The notes beneath the pieces were generated by a model. It saw nothing but the letters and a program-made list of their open reading frames with translations. It had not been told where the DNA came from and ran no database searches. A program made the translations under genes and the position numbers. A stretch of 64,000 nt of DNA, taken from assembly GCF_002939185.1 (NCBI RefSeq), contig NZ_POVL01000026.1, positions 1 through 64,000 of the forward strand. Direction: 5' to 3'. Positions 57,260-64,000 of the stretch are shown piece after piece. Source of the stretch: Enterobacter sichuanensis (GTDB lineage Bacteria; Pseudomonadota; Gammaproteobacteria; Enterobacterales; Enterobacteriaceae). The first letter of the stretch is position 1. Every line of letters starts with the position of its first letter.

Positions 57260-57778
57260 TCACTGAACCGGAATACCCTGGACCGGGCTGTTGTCCCATG
57301 TCATCGGTCGGTCTTCCGGAATTGCCGGGGCACTGTCAGTGGCCGGTTTGTCAAAAACAGGTTTTGCGCTGGCGGGAAGGTCATCCGGTGAAATAACTCG
57401 AGTTTTCACACCCAGCTTCCCACCAACAGCGGCGTTCATCTGGTCGCAGAGGGTTTTTATCTGGAGCCGGATACCGCTCTGGTTTATTCCTTCGCTTTTG
57501 AATTGCTGCTCAAGAATAAAGCGGTCCTGAAGGGAATGGTAATAGTTAATATTGTCCTTCGTTAATGTCATGATGTTGCCGGTATTATCCTGATAGCGAT
57601 TGCTGCGGATAAGTTTGTCCAGTGCGGTTAAGGCCTCATCGCCAGTGTAACCATACTGGTGGCAGGTATTCAGGGTGGCATAAGCCTCATACAGCCCCTG
57701 CAAATTTTCTGCGGGGAGTGTTTTTGCCCCGGCACAACCTGAAAATGCCAGAAGCAACATGGCAGCGGTTTTCCTCAT
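57260..57778 (-). CDS. Probable lipoprotein, unknown function
   Basis: A 172-residue protein beginning MRKTAAMLLLAFSGCAG. The hydrophobic start followed by FSGC fits a lipoprotein signal with lipidation at C15, or a plain signal peptide cut after AGA. The mature part is helical with cysteines at CHQYGY and TLCDQM, ending in a Pro-rich tail. An AGGAGATC ribosome site precedes it. Paired with the exported protein downstream. Function unknown. Confidence 0.7.
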   Translation of the reverse strand: MRKTAAMLLLAFSGCAGAKTLPAENLQGLYEAYATLNTCHQYGYTGDEALTALDKLIRSNRYQDNTGNIMTLTKDNINYYHSLQDRFILEQQFKSEGINQSGIRLQIKTLCDQMNAAVGGKLGVKTRVISPDDLPASAKPVFDKPATDSAPAIPEDRPMTWDNSPVQGIPVQ

Positions 57779-57831
57779 CTTCGGTGATCTCCTTTCATTG
57801 ACGTTTTCATTATCCGTTATGCGCGCTACCG

Positions 57832-58359
57832 TTAACGGATGCGGATATTTCTGGTGATTTTCCTGGGTGTCAGCGGGCTGCGTTTTTCCACAAAGAAATA
57901 CGCAACATTGAACGCTGATTTACGATGGTTGCCTCGGCCCAGGGAGGGCCAGTTTCTGAAGGACTCAATCTGTTCTTCGGTATAGGGCGTGTCAGAAAAA
58001 TCGAACAGTACCAGCAGGGCTTTGCCGTCATACTTCATCAGTTTCTTTACCTCCGTGCTGTTGACTGAGGCTGACAGTGCAGAACGGGCGGCTCCTGGCT
58101 TACGGACGGCGAACTCCACCGCCACATCGTCAATGACGAAATCAATATAGCCATGCCCGGAGATACTGCCGGGCAGTTTCCCCCGGACTTCCGGTGAGAC
58201 GCTGTCGGCAAACCAACCCAGCAGGTAGCAGCGTACCAGCGGTAGCAACTCCCGTTCACTGCATTCGTTAAGGCGCAGGGTTTTGACAAATGCTTTCCGG
58301 TAAAGGGAACTAAAAAGGTACTCAAAGCATTCCGTTACTTCAGTAATGGTGGTCGACAT
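57832..58359 (-). CDS. Hypothetical protein, possible PD-(D/E)XK-like fold
   Basis: A 175-residue cytosolic protein. The segment YIDFVIDDVAVEFAVRK (71-87) has D73 and E82 spaced like the acidic pair of PD-(D/E)XK nucleases, but the usual lysine two residues after the glutamate is A84. K87 or K106 could substitute. The resemblance is weak and may be structural only. It is 12 bp downstream of the Ner-like regulator gene and probably co-transcribed with it. Confidence 0.6.
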   Translation of the reverse strand: MSTTITEVTECFEYLFSSLYRKAFVKTLRLNECSERELLPLVRCYLLGWFADSVSPEVRGKLPGSISGHGYIDFVIDDVAVEFAVRKPGAARSALSASVNSTEVKKLMKYDGKALLVLFDFSDTPYTEEQIESFRNWPSLGRGNHRKSAFNVAYFFVEKRSPLTPRKITRNIRIR

Positions 58360-58371
58360 ACCCTGCTTCCT

Positions 58372-58650
58372 TCAGCTTTCGTTTTTGACAGACCTACCTG
58401 CATAGCGCTCAGGCCAGATGGTTTCGGGCGTAGTGTTCAGTGCCTCCGCAATAATCTTTTCCGCCCGCGGATAGTGGCGCTCAAAAGCGTTATTCAGCGT
58501 CCTGGAAGCCAGCCCGTGTTGCCGGGAGAGAGCTGACAGGGAAAGTCCCCGCTTATGCAGGGCGGCGACAATATCTGCCCGGTGCCAGTTAACAGCACTT
58601 CCCTTACTTCGCTTTTTTTGCGAATCTGTTGAGTTACTCAATGTATTCAC
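58372..58650 (-). CDS. Ner/Nlp-family DNA-binding regulator
   Basis: A 92-residue protein with the Ner winged-helix pattern: NWHRADIVAALHKRGLSLS, LSRQHGLASRTLNNAFE, YPRAEKIIAEAL and TPETIWPERY, all in order. Ner proteins are small Cro-like regulators of Mu-type phages. The start is GTG at 58650, but the GGAG lies too close. A TTG at 58641 has better spacing and would remove three residues. It is divergent from a Mu-repressor-like gene. Confidence 0.85.
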   Translation of the reverse strand: MNTLSNSTDSQKKRSKGSAVNWHRADIVAALHKRGLSLSALSRQHGLASRTLNNAFERHYPRAEKIIAEALNTTPETIWPERYAGRSVKNES

Positions 58651-58711
58651 TCCGGGTTGTTAGTACCGGAGACATTAAAAGCGAGCAAAAGGAAGTTATC
58701 AAGTTCCTTTT
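58650..58711. promoter_or_regulatory. Divergent regulatory region of the Mu-like switch
   Basis: Two inverted repeats lie in the gap between the Ner-like and Mu-repressor-like genes: CTCCGG (58650-58655) with CCGGAG (58666-58671), and AAAAGGAA (58687-58694) with TTCCTTTT (58704-58711). They are candidate operators for one or both regulators. Confidence 0.5.
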
Positions 58712-58761
58712 ATGGTTATTTGCGCTCATTTAACTAACGCTTTGATAAGAGGTGAAATTTT

Positions 58762-59142
58762 ATGAGCAGTGAACAGATGACTGAGCCCTGTGATGCCGGA
58801 ATGACGGACAGGGGGGAGTGGCTTACAGCAGAGCAGTTTGCCGGAATGGAAGGAATGCCGGGCACAGCGAAAGGGGCGCGGCTACGTCTGGAAAAGCTCA
58901 CAGCCCTACATCCGGAAATCCGCCGCAAACGCACCAGTGGGAAGGGGTTTCTGTACCATATCAGCGCGGCAGGGATGGCGTTGAAAAGTGAGCGGGATGC
59001 GGCAGATACCTCAGCAGACGAGCAGCTTAACCTGTGGATACAGTTGTTCCGTACCATGAAACCGGCCTCTAGGGATAAACTTTTGCAGCAGGCTCTGGCT
59101 CAGGTTGCAAGGGACCTGTCTGAAGGAGGCGTTAACCAGTAA
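58762..59142 (+). CDS. Mu repressor/transposase-type DNA-binding protein
   Basis: A 126-residue protein. Residues 19-70 show the Mu-type winged-helix pattern found at the N-terminus of Mu repressor and Mu transposase (WLTAEQFAGMEGMPGTAKGAR, in part, then RRKRTSGKGFLYHISA). The C-terminal half is helical (DEQLNLWIQLFRTM, DKLLQQALAQVARDL). An AGAGGTG ribosome site precedes the ATG. It is divergent from the Ner-like gene, mirroring the repressor-ner layout of Mu, but no other Mu gene is present. Confidence 0.75.
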   Translation: MSSEQMTEPCDAGMTDRGEWLTAEQFAGMEGMPGTAKGARLRLEKLTALHPEIRRKRTSGKGFLYHISAAGMALKSERDAADTSADEQLNLWIQLFRTMKPASRDKLLQQALAQVARDLSEGGVNQ

Positions 59143-59163
59143 CAAGTGAAGGAGTCGCTGGAT

Positions 59164-59211
59164 AAGTGATAACAAGAATCACTTGCATTAATATATTGAT
59201 TTTGTTATAAT
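59164..59211 (+). promoter_or_regulatory. Strong promoter with overlapping palindrome for the protease-RadC genes
   Basis: TTGCAT (59183-59188), a 17-bp spacer and a consensus TATAAT (59206-59211) form a near-ideal sigma-70 promoter about 90 bp before the protease start. AAGTGAT (59164-59170) and ATCACTT (59178-59184) make a perfect seven-base inverted repeat that ends on the -35 element, a typical repressor site. Its binding protein is unknown. The Mu-like protein just upstream is a candidate. Confidence 0.65.
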
Positions 59212-59299
59212 TTATACAGTGGCAGCCATCATGCGCTCAGCCACTGTATCACCACCATTCCGGCTGGTTCACAGCCATCACTTATCCCGGAAATTTACA

Positions 59300-59842
59300 A
59301 TGACACTTCCTCGAGACGTTCATGCGTCCCGCCAGGGACAGCATGACTATTTGTGTGGCATCTACAGCCTGATTAATACCCTGAGTTACCTCTATGACGG
59401 CAGAGTAAGGCGGGAAAAATTAATGTACCGCCTGCTAAGCAGCTATAAGCGACGATGGGACTTATTTGATCTCCTGACGCTTGGCCTGGATGAAGAGCAG
59501 ATGGACCACCTGATAGCAGATGTTCTGCTGAGAGGGCATTACGCCCAACATTATCCCCTCTATTTTCATACTCCCTTCCGTTATCGAACCTTGAGAACTC
59601 ACCGAATATTTCATGATATCAGCGACTGGCTGGCTTCACCGGAGAATCAAGCGCAGCGCGTGGTGATTATGGGGACCACATGGCACTGGTCAGTGGTGGT
59701 TCGTACCGATGCTACCCGGTTGTTTTTGTTTGATAGCCTGGGGATACGCAGCCAGCGAAAGGACACGTTTTCAGTACAACCTGAGCTGAAGCGCCATACG
59801 TTGCTGCCGGATGCCATTTACTTTGTTGAACGTGAATTCTGA
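59300..59842 (+). CDS. Predicted papain-fold cysteine protease
   Basis: The ATG at 59300, with GGAAATTTACA before it, gives 180 residues. QHDYLCGIYSLIN (14-26) supplies Q14 and C19, WHWSVVVR (128-135) supplies H129, and LFLFDSLG (141-148) supplies D145. Order and spacing match the Gln-Cys-His-Asp active site of papain-like or C39/C58-like peptidases. No signal peptide, no membrane segment. It is followed 22 bp later by a RadC-family gene. Substrate and role are unknown. Options are processing of a partner protein, a toxin, or a defence effector. The assignment rests on motif reading alone. Confidence 0.65.
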   Translation: MTLPRDVHASRQGQHDYLCGIYSLINTLSYLYDGRVRREKLMYRLLSSYKRRWDLFDLLTLGLDEEQMDHLIADVLLRGHYAQHYPLYFHTPFRYRTLRTHRIFHDISDWLASPENQAQRVVIMGTTWHWSVVVRTDATRLFLFDSLGIRSQRKDTFSVQPELKRHTLLPDAIYFVEREF

Positions 59843-59864
59843 ACTAAAAGGTAAGGAGTACATC

Positions 59865-60353
59865 ATGACGTTTATCGCAAGTGATCGTAGCGGTCATTAT
59901 CAGACGCTGGAGCCGGTTACCCGCGAACAGATTATCCGGTTTGCCCATTCTTTGCTGACCCGCCAGTTTCGCAATCGCCGAAAAATCACCTCATCTGAAG
60001 ATGTACGTCAGTGGCTGGTGATGAAGCTGGCGCTTGAAAACCGTGAATCTTTTGGTGTGATAATGCTTTCACAGCAACATCATATTCTCGGCTACCAGAC
60101 ATTGTTTACCGGTACGCTGAGCCAGACGATGGTTTATCCCCGCGAAATAGTCAGCCTGGCACTGACGCACAACGCTGCTGCTGTGATACTGGTGCATAAC
60201 CATCCCAGTGGTGAGCCTGAACCGAGCCAGGCCGATAAACTCATTACCCAAAAAATTACAGACGCACTGGCGTTGCTGGATATCCGCGTGACCGACCATC
60301 TCATTGTGGGAGGCGACAAAGCCTGGTCTTTCGCTGAACACGGGTTACTGTGA
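59865..60353 (+). CDS. RadC-family JAMM/MPN protein (YeeS-like)
   Basis: The ATG at 59865, with AAGGAG before it, gives 162 residues. The JAMM metal site is complete: E61, then HNHPSG with H111 and H113, S115, and D124. It lacks the helix-hairpin-helix domain of housekeeping RadC and matches the short forms (YeeS, YkfG) found in enteric islands beside CbeA-CbtA, as here. Molecular role unsettled, although the fold is that of a metalloprotease or deubiquitinase-like enzyme. Probably co-transcribed with the preceding protease. Confidence 0.88.
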   Translation: MTFIASDRSGHYQTLEPVTREQIIRFAHSLLTRQFRNRRKITSSEDVRQWLVMKLALENRESFGVIMLSQQHHILGYQTLFTGTLSQTMVYPREIVSLALTHNAAAVILVHNHPSGEPEPSQADKLITQKITDALALLDIRVTDHLIVGGDKAWSFAEHGLL

Positions 60354-60441
60354 GTTACCTGGTTTAATACACATTAACCACGGTAATCTACGTTCGCCTT
60401 ATCCCTTCATTTTTTAAACTGTAAATACTGAGGTTTTACCC

Positions 60442-60873
60442 ATGAACATCAATGCCGTTATTCAACCGGCAGGCTTTGTGCTGCCTGTCAGTCTGCAGCT
60501 GTTCGACATGTTGATGGCAGAGGCGGGCGAAATACCTGCCAGTAAACATCGCGTCACCGCCGTTACGCTCAACTTCTGGGACCCGGACTACAGCGTGGAG
60601 CGGGGCGGTTATCACCCGGTGGAAATCCGGCTAGTTCACCAGGGGGACGAGTGGTGTCTGGACTACGCCACCGATTTTGGCTATGTCGGCAACGTTTATC
60701 CCGAGCTTGAGAAAATCATCGATATCAGCTGGTCGCAGGGCTATGTCTGGCACTGCCGTACAGGGGATTTGTCCCCGTCTGAGGCCCGGGCGCTATACAC
60801 CCTGTGGGAGCGCAACTTCCTGAGCTATCACGCCAGCGGGGTCTACACCACCCGCGTGATGTGGGAAAGCTGA
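60442..60873 (+). CDS. DUF2787-like protein
   Basis: A 143-residue soluble protein. The pattern VTAVTLNFWDPDYSVERGGYHPVEIRL (in part), then DEWCLDYATDFGYVG and PELEKIIDISW, resembles the DUF2787 family often found next to RadC-like genes in islands. Family assignment is from memory of the pattern and is moderate. No known function. Ribosome site ACTGAGGTTT before the ATG. Confidence 0.7.
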   Translation: MNINAVIQPAGFVLPVSLQLFDMLMAEAGEIPASKHRVTAVTLNFWDPDYSVERGGYHPVEIRLVHQGDEWCLDYATDFGYVGNVYPELEKIIDISWSQGYVWHCRTGDLSPSEARALYTLWERNFLSYHASGVYTTRVMWES

Positions 60874-60935
60874 ACTGAAGATAATAAAGCCCTGCCGGAG
60901 GCGTATCTCACTGGCTGGAATATGGAGACACAAAT

Positions 60936-61301
60936 ATGACCCATTCAACACATACACCGTCGCCAGCAACCCCCTGGTGGGGGCTCTGGCGTGATGTGAC
61001 GCCGCTGTTTGGTGCACGACTGGTACAGGAAGGCCACAACCTACATTTTCTGGCCGACCGGGCCGGGTTTAGCGGTGTGTTCAGCGAAAGCGATGCACGC
61101 CATCTGGACCAGGCCTTTCCGCTGTTCATGAAGCAGATGGAAGGCATGCTGTTGTCTGGTGAGCTGGAGCCGCGCAGGGCGAAGGGCATCACACTGCAGG
61201 CGAAGGAACTGACTTGTGAGGCTGATACGCTTGGCTCCTGCGGCTATGTATATATCGCCATTTATCCCACTCCTGTCCCGGTTCCAGCAACACAGGACTG
61301 A
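60936..61301 (+). CDS. cbeA: Antitoxin CbeA (YeeU family)
   Basis: CbeA counters CbtA by stabilising MreB and FtsZ filaments rather than by binding the toxin (type IV system). The 121 residues closely follow E. coli Yee[22 protein letters not shown] (in part), [17 protein letters not shown] and [20 protein letters not shown]. The toxin gene follows 109 bp downstream, as in E. coli islands. The small yeeT-type gene that often precedes yeeU is missing here. Confidence 0.93.
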   Translation: MTHSTHTPSPATPWWGLWRDVTPLFGARLVQEGHNLHFLADRAGFSGVFSESDARHLDQAFPLFMKQMEGMLLSGELEPRRAKGITLQAKELTCEADTLGSCGYVYIAIYPTPVPVPATQD

Positions 61302-61410
61302 ACATATCCGTTCTCTCTTCTGCCGGGCGGATTTCCATAAGCGCGGGCCGGGTTGCCGTTCATGTTCGCGCCTTTTTCAATACTACCCACATTATCACGA
61401 GAATACTGTC

Positions 61411-62028
61411 ATGAAAAAACAACCTGTCTCACCGACACGGGTGGCATCGTGCTGCCTGTCGCCTGCTGAAGTCTGGCGCACCCTGCTGACTCACCTGTTG
61501 GCACAGCACTACGGGCTTACCCTCAGCGATACGCCGTTTGGCGAGGAAGACACCATTCAGGCGCATATTGAAGCCGGTGTTCCCATGGCGGAGGCCCTGA
61601 ATGCTGTCGTTGAGATGTATGATCTGGTACGCACAGACCGGGACAATGCGGGCTTTATCCTTGGCTCCCCATTGATTACTACTATTGATGTTCTCCGGGC
61701 GCGAAAAGCCACCGGGCTTCTGAATCGGGGAACGTATAAGGCCGTCAGCCATATCACGCAGGGGCGCAGGTCTGCCCCGGACCGCGCCACAATCGCTGAA
61801 CCCGGAGCGCCGTTGCCGTTGCTGCCATCGGACACGTTCACCCGACAGGATGCGGAGCGTGTTGTGTCAGCGTATGACCGTGTCGCTATTGAGGATGACC
61901 AGCATACCCACTTTCGGCTGGCAATACGCGATGCTGAAGGTCAGCTTATCTGGCGGGTCTGGAACTTTGAGCCCGGAGCCGGGCAGGGTCTTAACCACTA
62001 TCTGCAACGCTATGGCGTGAAAAAATGA
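61411..62028 (+). CDS. cbtA: CbtA-type toxin with a C-terminal DUF5983-like extension
   Basis: CbtA inhibits FtsZ and MreB assembly. The ATG at 61411 gives 205 residues, against 124 in E. coli CbtA. Residues 1-120 follow CbtA ([22 protein letters not shown] in part, [31 protein letters not shown]). After a Pro-rich linker (about 122-142), residues 145-205 resemble the DUF5983 protein usually encoded by a separate gene downstream ([35 protein letters not shown]). It thus looks like a natural fusion of two neighbours, with no stop or frameshift between. Confidence 0.85.
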   Translation: MKKQPVSPTRVASCCLSPAEVWRTLLTHLLAQHYGLTLSDTPFGEEDTIQAHIEAGVPMAEALNAVVEMYDLVRTDRDNAGFILGSPLITTIDVLRARKATGLLNRGTYKAVSHITQGRRSAPDRATIAEPGAPLPLLPSDTFTRQDAERVVSAYDRVAIEDDQHTHFRLAIRDAEGQLIWRVWNFEPGAGQGLNHYLQRYGVKK

Positions 62029-62071
62029 CCACGCAGGGCTGAATGACATTACCAGATGAATTGACTGCTTC

Positions 62072-62090
62072 CCCGGCCTGCATGGCCGGG
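62072..62090 (+). terminator. Hairpin after cbtA
   Basis: CCCGGCC (62072-62078) pairs with GGCCGGG (62084-62090) around TGCAT, followed by ATACTCCATTTTT. A compact GC-rich stem with a delayed T-run, likely a terminator between cbtA and the recombinase gene. Confidence 0.65.
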
Positions 62091-62122
62091 ATACTCCATT
62101 TTTCAGTATTAAGGATGATGTT

Positions 62123-63070
62123 ATGACCTCGAACCACAAGGGCAGGCGCGCGGAAACTGTACGCCTGCAAAACGTCTCCACCACCAATCCGGCACAGCTT
62201 TGGCTGGCAGGTCTGGCGCCTGCCGGGCGCAAGGGGATGCAAAGCCAGCTTCGGCGCTGTGCCGGTATCCTGCTTCCGGGCTCGGATATCGACAGTTACC
62301 CCTGGCAGATGCTGAACTACACGGGGGTGATGCTGGTGCGCTCGGCGCTGCTGAATGAGGGCTATGCTGTTGCTACCGTGAACATGGCGCTGTCGGCGCT
62401 GAAATCAGTTGCCGGAGTGGCCTTCAGTATGGGGATACTGGATGCTGATATGCTGGAGCGGATACGCAACGTCAGGCGGGTCAGTGGTGACGGTTGTCGG
62501 CAGGGGCGTGCGCTGGCCCGCCATGAAATCCGGTCAATGCTGACGGCGGCAGCGACGTATTCCTCCGTGCGCTGTCAGCGCGAGCGGGCCATTTTATTGC
62601 TTCTGTGTGGTGCCGGGCTGCGTGCGGGTGAGCTGGTTGCCCTTAATGTTGAGGATATTGACGTCTCCACGGGGATCGTTTGGGTCAGGGAGGGGAAAGG
62701 GCGCAAAAGTCGTGATATTCACCTTGCCGTAAAGGTTTGGACACAGCTGCGGCGCTGGCTAAAGTGCCGGGGAGGGCATGAGGGGCCGTTATTCAGTCGT
62801 ATCAGCTTGGCAGACCGGCTTGGGCCACGTAGGCTTACCACTACCGGATTGACGGGGCTGTTGGCACAGCTACGCCAGGCCGCTGGCGTGGACTATTTTA
62901 CCCCGCACGACCTCAGACGAACGTTCATTACACAACTATTGGAACAGGGAACCGACCTCAACGTGGTACGCCAACTGGCAGGTCATGCCGATATCGCCAC
63001 AACCACCCGCTATGACTACAGGGGCCGAGGTATGCTGGACAGGGCCTCCCGAGCGTTCTGTTGCTGGTAA
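62123..63070 (+). CDS. Second tyrosine recombinase
   Basis: A 315-residue site-specific recombinase with a core-binding domain (about 45-130) and a catalytic domain: R in GAGLRAGELVALN, K in REGKGRKSR, HDLRRTFITQ, GHADIATTTRY with the nucleophile tyrosine. It lacks the P4-like arm domain of the first integrase and is closer to stand-alone XerC-like or plasmid/island recombinases. It may be the integrase of a second, nested element or act in resolution. The target site is unknown. Confidence 0.9.
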   Translation: MTSNHKGRRAETVRLQNVSTTNPAQLWLAGLAPAGRKGMQSQLRRCAGILLPGSDIDSYPWQMLNYTGVMLVRSALLNEGYAVATVNMALSALKSVAGVAFSMGILDADMLERIRNVRRVSGDGCRQGRALARHEIRSMLTAAATYSSVRCQRERAILLLLCGAGLRAGELVALNVEDIDVSTGIVWVREGKGRKSRDIHLAVKVWTQLRRWLKCRGGHEGPLFSRISLADRLGPRRLTTTGLTGLLAQLRQAAGVDYFTPHDLRRTFITQLLEQGTDLNVVRQLAGHADIATTTRYDYRGRGMLDRASRAFCCW

Positions 63071-63304
63071 ATCGTAATGGGGGGGATGGCCTTCGTCACC
63101 TGCTGGCTAAACAATCAAACGGGGCCAGGGACTATTTTTGATGACTCACAGGCACGTCCAGGGCGGGCTTAGTGCTATGGGGAAGCCGGGAAAGTACGAC
63201 CAACTCACCACTCCTGATGAATGACACTATCGTACTTCGCGGCCTGGGTATTCCAGAGATACTTGCAGTGTACAGTCTTACCGCCTGGCGCCTCTGCTGA
63301 GGCA
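63071..63304. other. Intergenic region after the second recombinase
   Basis: About 230 bp between two convergent genes. No frame with coding character and no clear hairpin with a T-run were seen. Confidence 0.45.
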
Positions 63305-63799
63305 TCATTTTTCCAGTTGTATGTCATTATTTACATACTGACTAATATCATTTTCACTCCATTCCCCTTTCTTCCTATTCGGCGCTCTGTAGCTGCTTTC
63401 ATTCATGATTTCAGCAACCTCTGCAAGTCTGCGTCTATGTGTATTACGCTGACCTTTCTCGTAAAGCTTGTTAATCATCGTCCGGAGAAAGAACTTATGA
63501 GGATTGTCTGTCGCTTCGCTGGCTCTGCACTCAGTGCCCAGATTTTTAGCCACAATGTCTGATACCACTTTTTCCCCTAAGCATGCTTCTGCCTGACTGT
63601 GGATACCGGCAGTGACAGCTATACTGCGGAACATATTGATTTCATCGCCCTTCATTTTACCTTCTGACAAGTTTTCCTGAAGTAACGCCAGTAATTCCAG
63701 TGTGGTTTCGTCAAGATAAACTTTCACCTGGGTCAGTCCCGCATCTGTCCGCATCTTTGTCGACCGCTGCTGGCGGCTCATCTGTTTTTTCCCTGCCAT
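63305..63799 (-). CDS. Hypothetical protein with ribbon-helix-helix-like N-terminus
   Basis: A 164-residue basic protein. Residues 18-45 (DAGLTQVKVYLDETTLELL, in part) fit the beta strand and first helix of ribbon-helix-helix DNA-binding proteins. The rest is helical and charged, with no other recognised domain. The ATG at 63799 has AAGGGAG nearby upstream. Palindromes lie 50-90 bp upstream, which would fit autoregulation. Function otherwise unknown. Confidence 0.6.
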   Translation of the reverse strand: MAGKKQMSRQQRSTKMRTDAGLTQVKVYLDETTLELLALLQENLSEGKMKGDEINMFRSIAVTAGIHSQAEACLGEKVVSDIVAKNLGTECRASEATDNPHKFFLRTMINKLYEKGQRNTHRRRLAEVAEIMNESSYRAPNRKKGEWSENDISQYVNNDIQLEK

Positions 63800-63850
63800 G
63801 TGTGGCTCCCTTCTTTAGCCATTTTAACCACTCTAGCATCTCCCATGTCT

Positions 63851-63886
63851 GGCCGACATTGATCATACACAAGTGTCGGCCCGACA
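63851..63886. promoter_or_regulatory. Nested palindromes upstream of the RHH-like gene
   Basis: GGCCGACA (63851-63858) is inverted as TGTCGGCC (63874-63881) across 15 bp, and TGTCGG-C-CCGACA (63874-63886) is a second perfect palindrome sharing the same half-site. Three TGTCGG units in 36 bp look like a cooperative operator. Owner inferred to be the RHH-like protein. Confidence 0.5.
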
Positions 63887-64000
63887 ATGAAACGTCTAAC
63901 GTGCTTGCAGACGTCCCAAAACGTAGCCGCAGCTTCCGAATTTCGATCTTGTGAATAAGGCACTCCTTGAACTGCTCAAGAGTGCAGAAATATGAACGAG

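Noticed and set aside
63700-63963. Overlapping short frames on both strands near the right end
   Set aside because: They overlap the RHH-like gene start or its operator region and show no coding character.

Overview
This window is a stretch of an Enterobacteriaceae chromosome, most like the Enterobacter cloacae complex or a close relative such as Lelliottia. Nearly every core gene from 80 to 54169 has an easily recognised E. coli counterpart of almost the same length and in familiar order (xni-sdaBC-ppnN-queF-syd-csrB-yqcC-truC-yqcA-gudPXD-barA-rlmD-relA-mazG-pyrG-eno-queE-queD-cysJIH-iap-cysDNC-ygbE-ftsB-ispDF-truD-surE-pcm-nlpD-rpoS-mutS). The genus assignment is an inference from gene content: a ManNAc-type PTS cluster, a second CysG, a hydroxyarylic acid decarboxylase operon between rpoS and mutS, and many REP/BIME elements.

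Region by region: 1-9.4 kb holds serine use (sdaC-sdaB), nucleotide and queuosine genes, and the CsrB regulatory RNA with an upstream UvrY-type palindrome. 9.6-15 kb is a D-glucarate catabolic operon (gudP-gudX-gudD) with a glycerate kinase. 15-26 kb contains barA (whose partner UvrY should act on csrB), rlmD, relA, mazG without mazEF between them, pyrG and eno. 25.5-30.3 kb is an accessory stretch: an orphan thioester-reductase-like SDR protein and a divergent RpiR regulator facing a PTS EIIBC-NanE operon that probably handles N-acetylmannosamine. 30.3-42 kb holds queE, queD and the complete sulfate-to-sulfide pathway in two blocks (cysJIH and cysG-cysDNC), with iap but no CRISPR-Cas between them. 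42-48.6 kb is the ftsB-ispD-ispF-truD-surE-pcm-nlpD-rpoS run with tight overlaps. 48.7-51.5 kb is a MarR-controlled UbiX/UbiD-type decarboxylase operon. mutS closes the core at 54169.

From about 54.2 kb to the window end the DNA changes character. It is a genomic island starting with a tyrosine integrase immediately upstream of mutS. Its cargo includes two small exported proteins, a possible nuclease-fold protein, a divergent Ner-like/Mu-repressor-like regulator pair, a predicted papain-fold cysteine protease beside a RadC-family protein, a DUF2787-like protein, a CbeA antitoxin with a CbtA toxin that carries an extra C-terminal DUF5983-like domain, a second tyrosine recombinase, and a possible ribbon-helix-helix protein. 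The right end of the island is not in the window. I saw no rRNA, tRNA, CRISPR array or insertion sequence.

The most interesting parts are the protease-RadC pair with its strong promoter and operator-like palindrome, the CbtA-DUF5983 fusion, the stand-alone Mu-type switch, and the unusual placement of the integrase against the 5' end of mutS.
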